Shown: positions 42,666 to 51,641, counted from the first letter of the stretch. The stretch: DNA of 64,000 nt from JBHIKY01 sp042139015 (GCF_042139015.1 NZ_JBHIKY010000019.1:1-64000); one strand, 5' to 3'. Numbers and translations are program-made. Notes: generated by a model from the letters alone, not told the origin.

Positions 42666-42779
42666 GTATTTTCCTCACTTTCTGCTATAGTGGTATGTGT
42701 CATCACTATGATTTAATTATTTTAGCATATTTGCGCTAGTATGATGATAGATTCCAAAGCGGAAAGGATCGGTAGAACA

Positions 42780-44267
42780 ATGGAATGGTCACGAGAAATG
42801 CGTTACCGCCAAATGGAAAATGTATCTAAGGAAGAATGGAAACAGTTAAATGATCAGGTAAGCTCCTGTCCGTGGAGGCAGACTTACCATGTACAGCCGC
42901 CCACCGGCCTTTTAAATGACCCAAATGGGTTTGCTTATTATAATGGAGAATATCATTTGTTTTATCAATGGTTTCCGCTCGGGCCTATACATGGATTAAA
43001 GCATTGGTACCACACCTCCTCCATTGATTTAGTGAATTGGAAAGACAGAGGCACTGCCATCTTTCCCGATACAGACCTGGACAGCCACGGCGCCTATTCA
43101 GGAAGCGGCATCGTCCATGAAGATAAGCTTTACCTTTTCTATACAGGAAACTCAAGAGATGCTTCGTGGAACAGGCATTCTTATCAATGTCTCGCTGTCA
43201 TGGATAAAAACGGCAGCATCATGAAACAGGAGCAGGCCGTTATCCCCGGCCCGCCCGACGGCTACACAGAGCATTTTCGTGACCCTAAAGTATGGGAGGA
43301 AAATGGCAGTTATTTTATGGTTATCGGTGCCCAGCGAAAAAATAAAACTGGTGCAGCCTTGTTATATACATCAACAGATATGCTGGACTGGAAGTTTAGG
43401 AATGAAATTAATACATCCTATAATACATTTGGATATATGTGGGAATGCCCGGATTATTTTGAACTCCAGAACAATGGAATTTTAATCTTCTCTCCCCAGG
43501 GTATAGAAGCAGAAGGTGATAATTTTCGAAACATTTATCAGTCCGGATATCTCCTTGGTCATAAACTAAATAAAGAAACTGGTGAGTTTTCCCATGAAGA
43601 GTTTGCAGAACTGGATTTCGGGTTTGACTTCTATGCCCCGCAGACATCTGTTACGCCGGACGGACGCAGAATTCTGGTTGGCTGGATGGGACTGCCGGAC
43701 CTGAGTTATCCCACTGATAAACATATGTGGGCCCACTGCCTGACCCTGCCACGCGAGCTGACTATTCATAATAACAAATTATTACAAAAGCCTGCCGAGG
43801 AGCTGCGGCTGCTAAGACAGTCCAAAAAAACCACATCCCTACTGCTCGACAATCAAATGCTCCCTTTGTATACGTGGGAGGATTCCGCTTATGAACTGGA
43901 TGTTCGTATAGAAGGGATTGAAGCTGGCATGGCCGGCATTTCGTTTTGTGCTGGTGAAACGGAAAAGACAATGTTTTATTATGATGCAGACCGGCAAAAG
44001 CTGGTCCTTGACCGAAGTCTCTCCGGCGAACCTGCATCTCCAGAATTTGGAACAACCAGATCAGTTCCTTACGATGAAAAGAACGTCAACATTAGGATGT
44101 TTGTTGATACTTCTTCCGTTGAAATATTTATAAATAAAGGAGAAGCCGTCTTTACTTCCCGCCTTTTTCCTTCACCGGACAGTAAGGGCATCCAACTTTT
44201 CAGCCATATAGGAGAAGCAGCTTTTTATATCACGAAGTGGTCTTTAAAATCAATTAATAAAGAATAG
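42780..44267 (+). CDS. Sucrose-6-phosphate hydrolase, GH32
   Basis: A 495-residue glycoside hydrolase splitting sucrose-6-phosphate into glucose-6-phosphate and fructose. The nucleophile Asp is in TGLLNDPNGFAYYNGEY, the transition-state block in HFRDPKVWEENG and the acid/base Glu in WECPDYFEL. The C-terminal beta-sandwich (about 350-495) ends with VDTSSVEIFINKGEAVFTSR. No signal peptide, in keeping with an intracellular phosphate-sugar hydrolase. The ATG at 42780 is preferred over 42741 on length and the AAAGGA upstream. It is the only sucrose gene here, the PTS permease being 11 kb away. Confidence 0.88.
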   Translation: MEWSREMRYRQMENVSKEEWKQLNDQVSSCPWRQTYHVQPPTGLLNDPNGFAYYNGEYHLFYQWFPLGPIHGLKHWYHTSSIDLVNWKDRGTAIFPDTDLDSHGAYSGSGIVHEDKLYLFYTGNSRDASWNRHSYQCLAVMDKNGSIMKQEQAVIPGPPDGYTEHFRDPKVWEENGSYFMVIGAQRKNKTGAALLYTSTDMLDWKFRNEINTSYNTFGYMWECPDYFELQNNGILIFSPQGIEAEGDNFRNIYQSGYLLGHKLNKETGEFSHEEFAELDFGFDFYAPQTSVTPDGRRILVGWMGLPDLSYPTDKHMWAHCLTLPRELTIHNNKLLQKPAEELRLLRQSKKTTSLLLDNQMLPLYTWEDSAYELDVRIEGIEAGMAGISFCAGETEKTMFYYDADRQKLVLDRSLSGEPASPEFGTTRSVPYDEKNVNIRMFVDTSSVEIFINKGEAVFTSRLFPSPDSKGIQLFSHIGEAAFYITKWSLKSINKE

Positions 44268-44282
44268 AATCTACTAATAAGG

Positions 44283-44318
44283 GTATCTCATAGATAAAAG
44301 ATGAGATACTTTTTTTAT
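44283..44318 (+). terminator. Terminator of the GH32 gene
   Basis: GTATCTCAT pairs with ATGAGATAC and runs into eight T residues. It separates the GH32 gene from the trehalose operon. Confidence 0.8.
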
Positions 44319-44373
44319 TGACGAATTTGTATATACAAGTTATTATTTAACTCACATTGATTTGTATATACAA
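44318..44373 (+). promoter_or_regulatory. treP promoter with two TreR operators
   Basis: TTGACG (44318-44323) and TATTAT (44341-44346) are 17 bp apart. The palindrome TTGTATATACAA occurs twice: at 44327-44338 within the spacer and at 44362-44373 just after the start region, 35 bp centre to centre. This matches the tre operators bound by B. subtilis TreR, relieved by trehalose-6-phosphate. The spacing would place both on the same face if looping or cooperative binding occurs. Confidence 0.85.
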
Positions 44374-44440
44374 GTTTATGTAAGCGGATTTATTCACACA
44401 GAAAAAAATCTTAATAATCTGCAAAATTTTAACCGATGAT

Positions 44441-44454
44441 TGAAAACGGTTACG
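44441..44454 (+). promoter_or_regulatory. Putative CcpA cre site before treP
   Basis: TGAAAACGGTTACG differs from the cre consensus only in the last base. It lies in the leader just before the treP ribosome binding site, a usual place for a roadblock cre. Confidence 0.5.
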
Positions 44455-44467
44455 AGGAGGAGAAGAA

Positions 44468-45889
44468 ATGGCAAAAGTTACTCGCAAGTCTGTTGAAGAG
44501 ATTATTGAAGCCATTGGCGGCAGGGATAATATCTCTTCTGTTACTCATTGTGTTACCAGACTGCGTTTTGCTCTGCATGATGAGAGCAAAGTAGACAAAG
44601 AAAAGCTTGAGAATATCGATATTGTCCGCGGGGCTTTTTCAACGAGCGGTCAATATCAAGTTATTATTGGACAAGGTGCCGTAGAGAAGGCTTATAAAGA
44701 ATTGACCGAAATTACCGGAATTGAGCAATCCTCTAAAGAAGAAACTAAAGCTGCCGCGGAAAAAAACATGAATGTCTTTCAAAGATTAATTAAAACATTA
44801 GCTGACATTTTCATACCAATTCTGCCGGCTATCGTTACTGCGGGTTTACTGCTTGGGATTAACAACCTTCTTACGGGAGAAAATATCTTTTACGAAGATA
44901 ACTCCATCGTCGGTGTTCATACTCAGTGGGCAGATTTTGCAGACATGATAGCAGTTATAGCCAATACGGCGTTTACTTTTTTGCCCGCCCTCATAGGCTG
45001 GTCAGCCGTTAGAAAATTCGGAGGCAACCCTTTGCTGGGTATAGTGCTTGGTCTTGTGCTCGTACACCCGGACTTACTTAATGCCAATGACTACGCGGAT
45101 GCGAGCTCTGCAGGCGAAGTTCCAATCTGGAATTTGTTCGGATTTGAAATTGAGAAAATTGGTTATCAGGGACAAGTCCTCCCGATATTATTTGCATCAT
45201 ATGTAATAGCTAAAATTGAAATCTTTCTAAAAAATCGTGTTCCTGATTCCATTTCAATGCTGATTGTAGCTCCTGGTGCATTACTGCTCACTGGTTTTCT
45301 TGCATTTATCGTAATTGGTCCGATAACGTTTGCCTTAGGCAATGCGGTTACAGATTTCTTTATAGGTACCTTTAATACTTTTGCCGCTGTCGGCGGACTG
45401 CTCTATGGCCTTTTATACGCGCCGATGGTAGTTACAGGGCTTCATCACACATTTCTTGCAGTGGATCTTCAGCTTATTAACAGCGAGCAGGGAGGCACCT
45501 TCTTATGGCCGATTCTTGCTCTATCAAATATTGCACAGGGCTCTGCTGCTTTCGCGATGATGCTTGCGACCAGAGATGAAAAATTAAAAGGACTCTCCCT
45601 TTCTTCTGGTATTTCAGCATATCTTGGCGTTACAGAACCGGCTATGTTCGGGGTAAACCTCCGCTTTAAATTCCCGTTTGTATGCGCCGTGATCGGCTCA
45701 GCTATTGCTGCGATGTTTATTACTTCAAACGGCGTCCTTGCCACCTCTATCGGTGTAGGCGGGGTACCGGGGATTTTCTCAATCTTCCCGGAAAGCTGGA
45801 TACCGTTCTTAATTGGAATGGCTATTGTTATCGTGGTTCCATTTGTCCTGACATTCGGCTATGTAAAAGTAAAAAGAATCAAGGTTTAG
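44468..45889 (+). CDS. treP: Trehalose PTS permease, EIIBC
   Basis: A 473-residue phosphotransferase permease importing trehalose as trehalose-6-phosphate. Residues 1-85 are the EIIB domain with the phosphorylated Cys in SVTHCVTRLRFAL. Residues 105-470 are the membrane EIIC domain (about ten helices) with VVTGLHHTFLAVDLQLI and YLGVTEPAMFGVNLRF. No EIIA domain, so it must borrow one (typically EIIA-Glc). Sequence is close to B. subtilis TreP throughout. First gene of treP-treA-treR. Confidence 0.92.
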   Translation: MAKVTRKSVEEIIEAIGGRDNISSVTHCVTRLRFALHDESKVDKEKLENIDIVRGAFSTSGQYQVIIGQGAVEKAYKELTEITGIEQSSKEETKAAAEKNMNVFQRLIKTLADIFIPILPAIVTAGLLLGINNLLTGENIFYEDNSIVGVHTQWADFADMIAVIANTAFTFLPALIGWSAVRKFGGNPLLGIVLGLVLVHPDLLNANDYADASSAGEVPIWNLFGFEIEKIGYQGQVLPILFASYVIAKIEIFLKNRVPDSISMLIVAPGALLLTGFLAFIVIGPITFALGNAVTDFFIGTFNTFAAVGGLLYGLLYAPMVVTGLHHTFLAVDLQLINSEQGGTFLWPILALSNIAQGSAAFAMMLATRDEKLKGLSLSSGISAYLGVTEPAMFGVNLRFKFPFVCAVIGSAIAAMFITSNGVLATSIGVGGVPGIFSIFPESWIPFLIGMAIVIVVPFVLTFGYVKVKRIKV

Positions 45890-45904
45890 AATTATTTACC
45901 CTAA

Positions 45905-45945
45905 AAACCCATTAAGGAGAATGTAGAGCTGTCCTTAATGGGTTT
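45905..45945 (+). terminator. Hairpin between treP and treA
   Basis: AAACCCATTAAGGA pairs perfectly with TCCTTAATGGGTTT over 14 bp with a 13-nt loop, then ATTCAT. No strong T-run, so it may be a partial terminator or an mRNA-stabilising structure lowering treA relative to treP. Confidence 0.55.
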
Positions 45946-45973
45946 ATTCATAATTGAAAGGCTGGTGTCCCCC

Positions 45974-47653
45974 ATGGAATGGTGGAGAAAATCTGTAGTG
46001 TATCAAATATATCCAAAAAGCTTTAATGATACGAATGGAAGTGGAGAAGGAGACATTGATGGAATAATTGAAAAGCTAGATTATTTGAACCAACTAGGTG
46101 TGGATATTATATGGCTTACACCAATATACCGCTCCCCTCAGGTGGACAACGGCTATGATATCAGTGATTACTATACCATTCATGAAGAATTCGGAACTAT
46201 GGCAGATTTCGAAAGACTTCTCAAAGAAGCTCATAAGCGGGAATTAAAAATAATTATGGATATCGTGGTAAACCATACATCCACGGAACACAGTTGGTTT
46301 AAACAATCAGCTGCTTCTAAAGAAAATCCTTATCGTGATTTTTATATTTGGAAAGATCCCGTGAACGGTCAGGCACCTAACAACTGGCAGTCTAAATTTG
46401 GAGGTTCCGCGTGGAAATATGAGGTGAAAACGGGCCAATATTACCTTCATTTATTTGACGAAACCCAGGCAGATTTGAATTGGGAAAATGAACGGGTTCG
46501 TGAGGATGTTTACCAAATGATGACTTATTGGTTTGAAAAAGGCGTGGATGGGTTCCGTCTCGATGTCATCAACCTAATTTCAAAGGATCAGGATATTCCG
46601 GATGATGATGGAAGCACCGCTCCTGGAGACGGCCGCAAATTTTATACAGACGGGCCGCGTGCCCATGAATTTATGAAAGAAATGAATGATCAGGTGTTTT
46701 CTAAATATGACGTCATGACTGTGGGGGAAATGTCTTCCACGACAATTGATCACTGTATTAAATACACTAAGCCTGAGCGAAAAGAACTTAATATGACGTT
46801 TAATTTTCATCATCTGAAAGTTGACTATCCCGGTGGAGAAAAATGGTCACTTGCCGATGTCGATTTTCAAAAACTAAAAGATATCCTTTCCACCTGGCAG
46901 ATCCGCATGCACGAAGGCGGCGGATGGAATGCTTTGTTTTGGTGCAATCATGATCAGCCGAGAATAGTAAGCCGCTACGGCGATGATCAGGTGTTTCATA
47001 ACGAATCCGCAAAAATGCTTGCGACAGTCATTCATCTAATGCAGGGAACTCCATTTATTTACCAGGGAGAAGAATTCGGCATGACCAACCCAAACTTTGA
47101 TCGTCTTACCGATTATCGGGATATTGAAACGTTAAACCATTATAATATTTTAAAAGAAAAAGGATATTCAGAAGATCAGGTTATGGAGGTCATTAAAGCC
47201 AGATCCAGGGATAATTCCCGCACCCCCGTCCAATGGAACAGCGGGAAAAATGCCGGGTTCACGACGGGGACTCCATGGCTTCCGGCAGCTCCTAACTATA
47301 AAGAGATTAATGCGGAAGCTGCCCTAAGCCAAAAAGATTCTATCTTTTATCATTACAAGAAGCTGATACAACTTCGTAAAGAGTTTGATATTATTACAAA
47401 CGGCAATTATGAGCTTCTCGAACCTGAGCACGGGTCCGTGTTCGCATATACAAGAAATACAGACGATGAAACGCTATTAGTTGTTAATAATTTCTACGGC
47501 TCAGAAACCAGCTTCACTTGGTATCCGAAAACGGAAATCTCGGAAAAAGCCGAAATCCTTATTTCAAATTACAACGATGCTCCCGCGACTATAACCGATA
47601 TTTCGCTGCGGCCTTATGAATCGTTTGCCGCGCTTATCAAAAAACGTAATTGA
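45974..47653 (+). CDS. treA: Trehalose-6-phosphate hydrolase, GH13
   Basis: A 559-residue alpha-glucosidase-type enzyme splitting trehalose-6-phosphate to glucose and glucose-6-phosphate. GH13 blocks: DIVVNHTSTEHSWF, the nucleophile Asp in GFRLDVINLIS, acid Glu in VGEMSSTT and FWCNHDQPRIVSRYGDD. Length and sequence match B. subtilis TreA. The start at MEWWRKS is taken because the 12 residues upstream in frame fall in the hairpin region. Its stop overlaps the possible TTG of the treR frame. Confidence 0.92.
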   Translation: MEWWRKSVVYQIYPKSFNDTNGSGEGDIDGIIEKLDYLNQLGVDIIWLTPIYRSPQVDNGYDISDYYTIHEEFGTMADFERLLKEAHKRELKIIMDIVVNHTSTEHSWFKQSAASKENPYRDFYIWKDPVNGQAPNNWQSKFGGSAWKYEVKTGQYYLHLFDETQADLNWENERVREDVYQMMTYWFEKGVDGFRLDVINLISKDQDIPDDDGSTAPGDGRKFYTDGPRAHEFMKEMNDQVFSKYDVMTVGEMSSTTIDHCIKYTKPERKELNMTFNFHHLKVDYPGGEKWSLADVDFQKLKDILSTWQIRMHEGGGWNALFWCNHDQPRIVSRYGDDQVFHNESAKMLATVIHLMQGTPFIYQGEEFGMTNPNFDRLTDYRDIETLNHYNILKEKGYSEDQVMEVIKARSRDNSRTPVQWNSGKNAGFTTGTPWLPAAPNYKEINAEAALSQKDSIFYHYKKLIQLRKEFDIITNGNYELLEPEHGSVFAYTRNTDDETLLVVNNFYGSETSFTWYPKTEISEKAEILISNYNDAPATITDISLRPYESFAALIKKRN

Positions 47654-47664
47654 CAGGGATAAAT

Positions 47665-48372
47665 ATGAGAAAAAAATATATTCGCATCTACGATGACATT
47701 GCTGAGGGCATCCATAACGGCTACTACGCTGAAGATTCATTACTTCCTTCAGAGCATATTCTAATGAAAAAATATGAAACGTCCAGAGAAACTATTAGAA
47801 AAGCTTTGAAGCTTCTTTCCGAGCACGGCTATATTCAAAAAATTCAAGGAAAAGGCTCAGTGGTACTGGGGATGGATAAGGTGGACTTTCCGGTATCAGG
47901 GCTTGTCAGCTTTAAAGAGCTTGCAGACAAATTAGGAGATAAGGTAACGACATTTGTCACTGCCTTTGAAATATCTGCAAATGACAATATTAGTTCTAAA
48001 CATCTAGCTGCCGAAAAAGATATTTGGAAAATTGAAAGGGTCCGTGAAATTAATGGCGAAAAGATAATTTTGGATAAGGATTATATTATTAAAGACCTCC
48101 TGCCCGGACTCACTAAAGAAATCTGTGAAAATTCTATTTATGAATATGCAGAAAATACCGCCGGACTGATCATCAGCTTTGCAAGGAAAGAAATAACTGT
48201 GGAGAAACCTGATTCTAAAGACCAGGAGCTTTTGGACTTAAATAATTATGACAGTATCGTCGTTGTACGTAATTATGTGTACCTTGACAATGCCGTTTTG
48301 TTTCAGTATACCGAATCAAGACACAGACCTGATAAATTCCGTTTTGTTGACTTTGCCAGACGAAACAGATGA
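47665..48372 (+). CDS. treR: Trehalose operon repressor, GntR family
   Basis: A 235-residue repressor. An N-terminal GntR winged helix (IYDDIAEGIHNGYY, LPSEHILMKKYETSRETIRK) is followed by a UTRA effector domain (PVSGLVSFKEL, LTKEICENSIYEY, LFQYTESRHRPDKFRFVDFA) that in B. subtilis TreR binds trehalose-6-phosphate. The ATG lies 11 nt after the treA stop with AGGGAT upstream. Its operators are at 44327 and 44362. Confidence 0.92.
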   Translation: MRKKYIRIYDDIAEGIHNGYYAEDSLLPSEHILMKKYETSRETIRKALKLLSEHGYIQKIQGKGSVVLGMDKVDFPVSGLVSFKELADKLGDKVTTFVTAFEISANDNISSKHLAAEKDIWKIERVREINGEKIILDKDYIIKDLLPGLTKEICENSIYEYAENTAGLIISFARKEITVEKPDSKDQELLDLNNYDSIVVVRNYVYLDNAVLFQYTESRHRPDKFRFVDFARRNR

Positions 48373-48377
48373 AACAA

Positions 48378-48480
48378 GTGACGTTCAGTGGCGGAAAAGC
48401 AACGGCTGAAAATCCCGCAGGCAGCAAACAGCCAGAGGAAGTTAAAGCGTTGCCCGCAAAAAAGCGTTCGCCTGAAGCAA
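48378..48480. repeat. Decayed GC-rich repeat resembling family A
   Basis: GTTCAGTGGCGGAAAAGCAA through CCAGAGGAAGTTAAAGCG and TTGCCCGCAAAAAAGCG to TTCGCCTGAAGC. The style (scattered CCCGC, GGAAAGCG-like and CCTGAAGC words) is that of the GC-rich intergenic repeats elsewhere in this window. The 72-codon open frame over it has no ribosome binding site and is not called. The rest of 48481-48608 is AT-rich upstream sequence of the nuclease gene. Confidence 0.4.
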
Positions 48481-48608
48481 ATCGAATGATAAATAGAAAA
48501 TATATGTTATTGTTGCTATTTTCTGTTGCGGTATGGACTTATGAAATTCATTCAACTATTTATATTTTGGAAATTTTGGTACCATGAATAATGAAATGAG
48601 GTGAGCTT

Positions 48609-49544
48609 TTGTTTGAAATAAAAACATATCCTGAATTCTCCTGGTCTCTCTCCAGACATAAAACGTTAATGCACTGTCCCCGTCAATATGCACATCAATA
48701 CTATACTTCCCATAACGGCTGGCTGCGTGATGCTTCAAAAGAAAGTAAACAGGCATACCGTCTGAAAAATTTGACTAACCTGGAAATGTTTTTTGGATCT
48801 GCAGTCCATGATGTCATTGAAAAGCAAATAGATGAGTATTTAAACACTAGAATGATTCCAGATGAGAAAGGCCTGTTTGAAGATATACGATTGAAATTAA
48901 ATAACGCGTTTATTGAATCTACACGAAAATATGACCTCTGGTATCAAAAACCGAAAAAAACCACTATGTTCCATGAAATTTATTATGGAAAAACGAAACA
49001 GCTGCCCTCAGAAAAAATTGAAAAAATAAAAGGACGCCATGAGGTTGCGGTAAAGCATTTCCTCAATAGTACATCCTTTAAGGAAATTGCCTATAATCCC
49101 AATATTGAATTTTTAGAAGCAGAAAAATTCCGTATTTTAAAAATTGGCAGTCTGAAAGTATTTGTAGTGCTGGACTTACTATACCGGGATCACTACAATA
49201 ATAAATGGGTTATCGTCGATTGGAAAACCGGAAAACAATCTGAGGAAGACCCTTATCAGCTTGCCTTGTATGCATTATATCTACTAGAAGCTTTCCCAAT
49301 TCCCGGACTCGATAATATTGTTATCCGTAATGAATATTTATTGGAAGGCACTCATGTAGAACACTCTCTTGATCCTGTAACTCTGGAAAAGGTTCAGGAG
49401 CTTGTCGGTGTCAGCGTTGATAGAATGACCGACTTTCTTGAAAGTCCGACTGAAAATAAGCCAATGGCTCTTGATGCATTCCCTCAAACTACAGATCAAA
49501 GAGCATGCAGCCGCTGCAATTTTTATGAGCTTTGCTTTTCATAG
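48609..49544 (+). CDS. PD-(D/E)XK nuclease with Cys cluster (RecB/Cas4/AddB-like)
   Basis: A 311-residue nuclease of the PDDEXK_1 type. The core motifs are FGSAVHDVIE (His), VVLDLLYRD (Asp), VIVDWKTGK (Asp-x-Lys) and QLALYALYLLEAF (motif QxxxY). One Cys near residue 23 (LMHCPRQYAHQYY) and three at the C-terminus (ACSRCNFYELC, residues 300, 303, 309) form the four-Cys pattern that holds a [4Fe-4S] cluster in AddB and Cas4. No helicase domain and no cas or add genes are near. TTG start after GAGGTGAG. The DUF6884-type gene follows directly in the same frame, so the two probably work together on DNA ends or modified DNA. The role is unknown. Confidence 0.82.
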   Translation: MFEIKTYPEFSWSLSRHKTLMHCPRQYAHQYYTSHNGWLRDASKESKQAYRLKNLTNLEMFFGSAVHDVIEKQIDEYLNTRMIPDEKGLFEDIRLKLNNAFIESTRKYDLWYQKPKKTTMFHEIYYGKTKQLPSEKIEKIKGRHEVAVKHFLNSTSFKEIAYNPNIEFLEAEKFRILKIGSLKVFVVLDLLYRDHYNNKWVIVDWKTGKQSEEDPYQLALYALYLLEAFPIPGLDNIVIRNEYLLEGTHVEHSLDPVTLEKVQELVGVSVDRMTDFLESPTENKPMALDAFPQTTDQRACSRCNFYELCFS

Positions 49545-49568
49545 ATTTATAGGCAGGGAGGGATCTGG

Positions 49569-50003
49569 ATACTGGGGACTATATGTATTCTCCCATGTGG
49601 AAGAAAAAAAATATGGGACATTTATCCGAATACAGGACATGTCTCTGCTGCAGAAGCCTATAAAGGAACCCTGCATCATAAAACAAAACAATATGCTGAA
49701 AACCGAAATTTACCTTGGGTTATTTTATCAGCTAAACATGGATTCCTGAGGCCGGAAGATGTTGTGCCAAAAAATTATGACATCGGTTTTCATTTTCCAG
49801 CCAGTCAAGTAATCACTGCTGCAGAGCTTGCTCAACAATGGAAAAAGCTTAAGCTTGATTGTTTTCGAGAAATTGTACTTCTTGCCGGAAAAAAACACAC
49901 AAAGGTGCTTCTTCCTCTTATTGGAGATGAGCAGACTCTTCTTCAACCGCTTCAAGGATCACGCGGTATAGGTGATATGCTTAAGAAACTAAATGAGGTT
50001 TAG
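49569..50003 (+). CDS. DUF6884-type protein without a standard start codon
   Basis: About 144 residues reading ICILPCGRKKIWDIYPNTG, AAEAYKGTLHHKTKQYAE and NLPWVILSAKHGFLRPEDVV, the pattern of DUF6884/YaaA-like proteins, then a helical end. The frame is open from the codon after the nuclease TAG (49545), and all conserved parts are present. No ATG, GTG or TTG occurs before the conserved sequence. A strong AGGGAGGG (49555-49562) lies 6 nt before ATA (49569) and 9 nt before CTG (49572). So it starts at a rare codon, is made by TAG readthrough from the nuclease, or has lost its start by mutation. The first ordinary ATG (49764) would drop the conserved half. Confidence 0.6.
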   Translation: MLGTICILPCGRKKIWDIYPNTGHVSAAEAYKGTLHHKTKQYAENRNLPWVILSAKHGFLRPEDVVPKNYDIGFHFPASQVITAAELAQQWKKLKLDCFREIVLLAGKKHTKVLLPLIGDEQTLLQPLQGSRGIGDMLKKLNEV

Positions 50004-50024
50004 GTATCAAATCAGTAGAGCTTA

Positions 50025-51641
50025 CTACTTGAAATTGTAGTAGTGAGCTTCAAGATCTTTTCTGAGTGCCCGCTTTAAAAACTTCCCGACAGACGTCTTC
50101 GGAATTTCTTTCATAAAAATCACATCATCAGGAAGCTGCCATTTGCTGAATTGCGGACTAATAAATTCAATAATTTTCTCTTTGGATACTTTGTTGTTCT
50201 CAGGATCTTTCAGCACTACACAGGCAAGCGGTCTTTCCTGCCATTCGGGATGCGGCACGGCTATTACCGCCGCTTCATATACTTCTTGATGTGCCATAAT
50301 TGCATTTTCCAGATCTACTGAAGAAATCCACTCCCCACCGCTTTTTACAAGATCCTTAGTACGGTCAACAAGCCTCAAATAGCCTTCTTCATTGATAACC
50401 GCCACATCTCCGGTATACAGCCAGCCGTCACGGAAAGATTCATTCGTTCTTTCATCTTTATAATATTCATCTGCAATCCACGGGCCTCTTATTAGAAGTT
50501 CGCCCATATCAGTGCCATTCCAATTCACTTCTCCGTTCGGGCCTATAATTTTTATTTCTGTCCCAGGTACTGCGAGCCCCTGTGTGGCACGCAGAGACAG
50601 TTTTTTTTCTTCATTGTACTCATTATGGTAGCTTTTTAATGTGGACACACTTACCAATGGACTTGTTTCAGTCATTCCATAAGCATGTAAAAACGGAATA
50701 TTATAATCTTTCTCAAAGGTTTGAATCATTGCTGCGGGTGCAGCAGATCCGCCGCAGAGCACAGTACGAAGACTTTTTGTCTCATATTCCGCTTTTTCAA
50801 ATTCTTTTAACAGCCCCATCCAGATAGTAGGCACTCCTGCAGTTATGGTGATACGGTATTTATCTATCAATTCAGCAAGAAGAGCAGGGTTGAACTGCGG
50901 TCCGGGCATAACCTGCGTGGTCCCAAACCATACTGCTGCAAACGGAAGCCCCCATGCATTCACATGGAACATAGGGACGACCGGCATCATGATATCTTTC
51001 TCAGAGAGGGCCGCACTGTCAGCCAGACCCAGAGACATACTATGTAGAACAATGCCGCGGTGGCTGTACATCACCCCTTTTGGTTTACCGGTCGTTGCTG
51101 AGGTATAGCACAATCCGGCATTTTCATTTTCATTGATTGATTTATTAAATTCTTTTAAGGGCTCAGCTTCTGAAAGCAGCTGCTCATATGAATAAACATT
51201 GGAAAGAGTGGTTTGTGGAAGTGCTCCATCTGCCATAACAATAAAAGCTTTCACTCTCGTAATCTCATTTTTAACCTCTTCAATTACGGGCAGTAAATCT
51301 TCATCGACTAATAGAATTTCATCTTCTGCATGGTTTACGATGTAAGCGATGTGCTCTGCCGGCAGGCGGATATTTATCGTATGAAGGACAGCACCTATTC
51401 CAGGTATAGCAAAATAGGCCTCAAGATGGCGATGATGATTCCAGGCGAAGGTCGCCACTCGCTGCCCCCGTTGAATGCCGAACTTTTTCAGTACAGTGGC
51501 AAGTTTTCTTGTACGCTCACCTACCTGTTCGTATGAGAAATGACTTATACCGGTGGCTGTTCTCGATACAACCTCTTTCTTAGGAAAATATCTTTCAGCT
51601 CTCTCCATTAGGTCTGAAATGAGAAGCTGCTTGTTCATCAT
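50025..51641 (-). CDS. Acyl-CoA ligase (AMP-forming)
   Basis: A 538-residue adenylate-forming enzyme activating a fatty or similar acid to its CoA ester. Motifs: YTSATTGKPKGVMYSHRG (P-loop-like, with TSA in place of TSG), PMFHVNAWGLPFA, HAYGMTETSPLVSVS, GWLYTGDVAVI, RLVDRTKDLVKSGGEWIS and the catalytic Lys near PKTSVGKFLKRALR. AGGAGGA selects the paired ATG at 51641. It is second in an operon with the SDR dehydrogenase (13-bp gap), suggesting beta-oxidation. Confidence 0.88.
   Translation of the reverse strand: MMNKQLLISDLMERAERYFPKKEVVSRTATGISHFSYEQVGERTRKLATVLKKFGIQRGQRVATFAWNHHRHLEAYFAIPGIGAVLHTINIRLPAEHIAYIVNHAEDEILLVDEDLLPVIEEVKNEITRVKAFIVMADGALPQTTLSNVYSYEQLLSEAEPLKEFNKSINENENAGLCYTSATTGKPKGVMYSHRGIVLHSMSLGLADSAALSEKDIMMPVVPMFHVNAWGLPFAAVWFGTTQVMPGPQFNPALLAELIDKYRITITAGVPTIWMGLLKEFEKAEYETKSLRTVLCGGSAAPAAMIQTFEKDYNIPFLHAYGMTETSPLVSVSTLKSYHNEYNEEKKLSLRATQGLAVPGTEIKIIGPNGEVNWNGTDMGELLIRGPWIADEYYKDERTNESFRDGWLYTGDVAVINEEGYLRLVDRTKDLVKSGGEWISSVDLENAIMAHQEVYEAAVIAVPHPEWQERPLACVVLKDPENNKVSKEKIIEFISPQFSKWQLPDDVIFMKEIPKTSVGKFLKRALRKDLEAHYYNFK

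Noticed and set aside
48369..48587. 72-codon open frame after treR
   Set aside because: Overlaps a degraded GC-rich repeat and the treR stop, lacks a ribosome binding site, and shows no family resemblance.
48609..49544. Reading the PD-(D/E)XK protein as Cas4
   Set aside because: No CRISPR array, cas1, cas2 or effector gene is in the window. The Cys pattern is also shared by AddB and other RecB-like nucleases.
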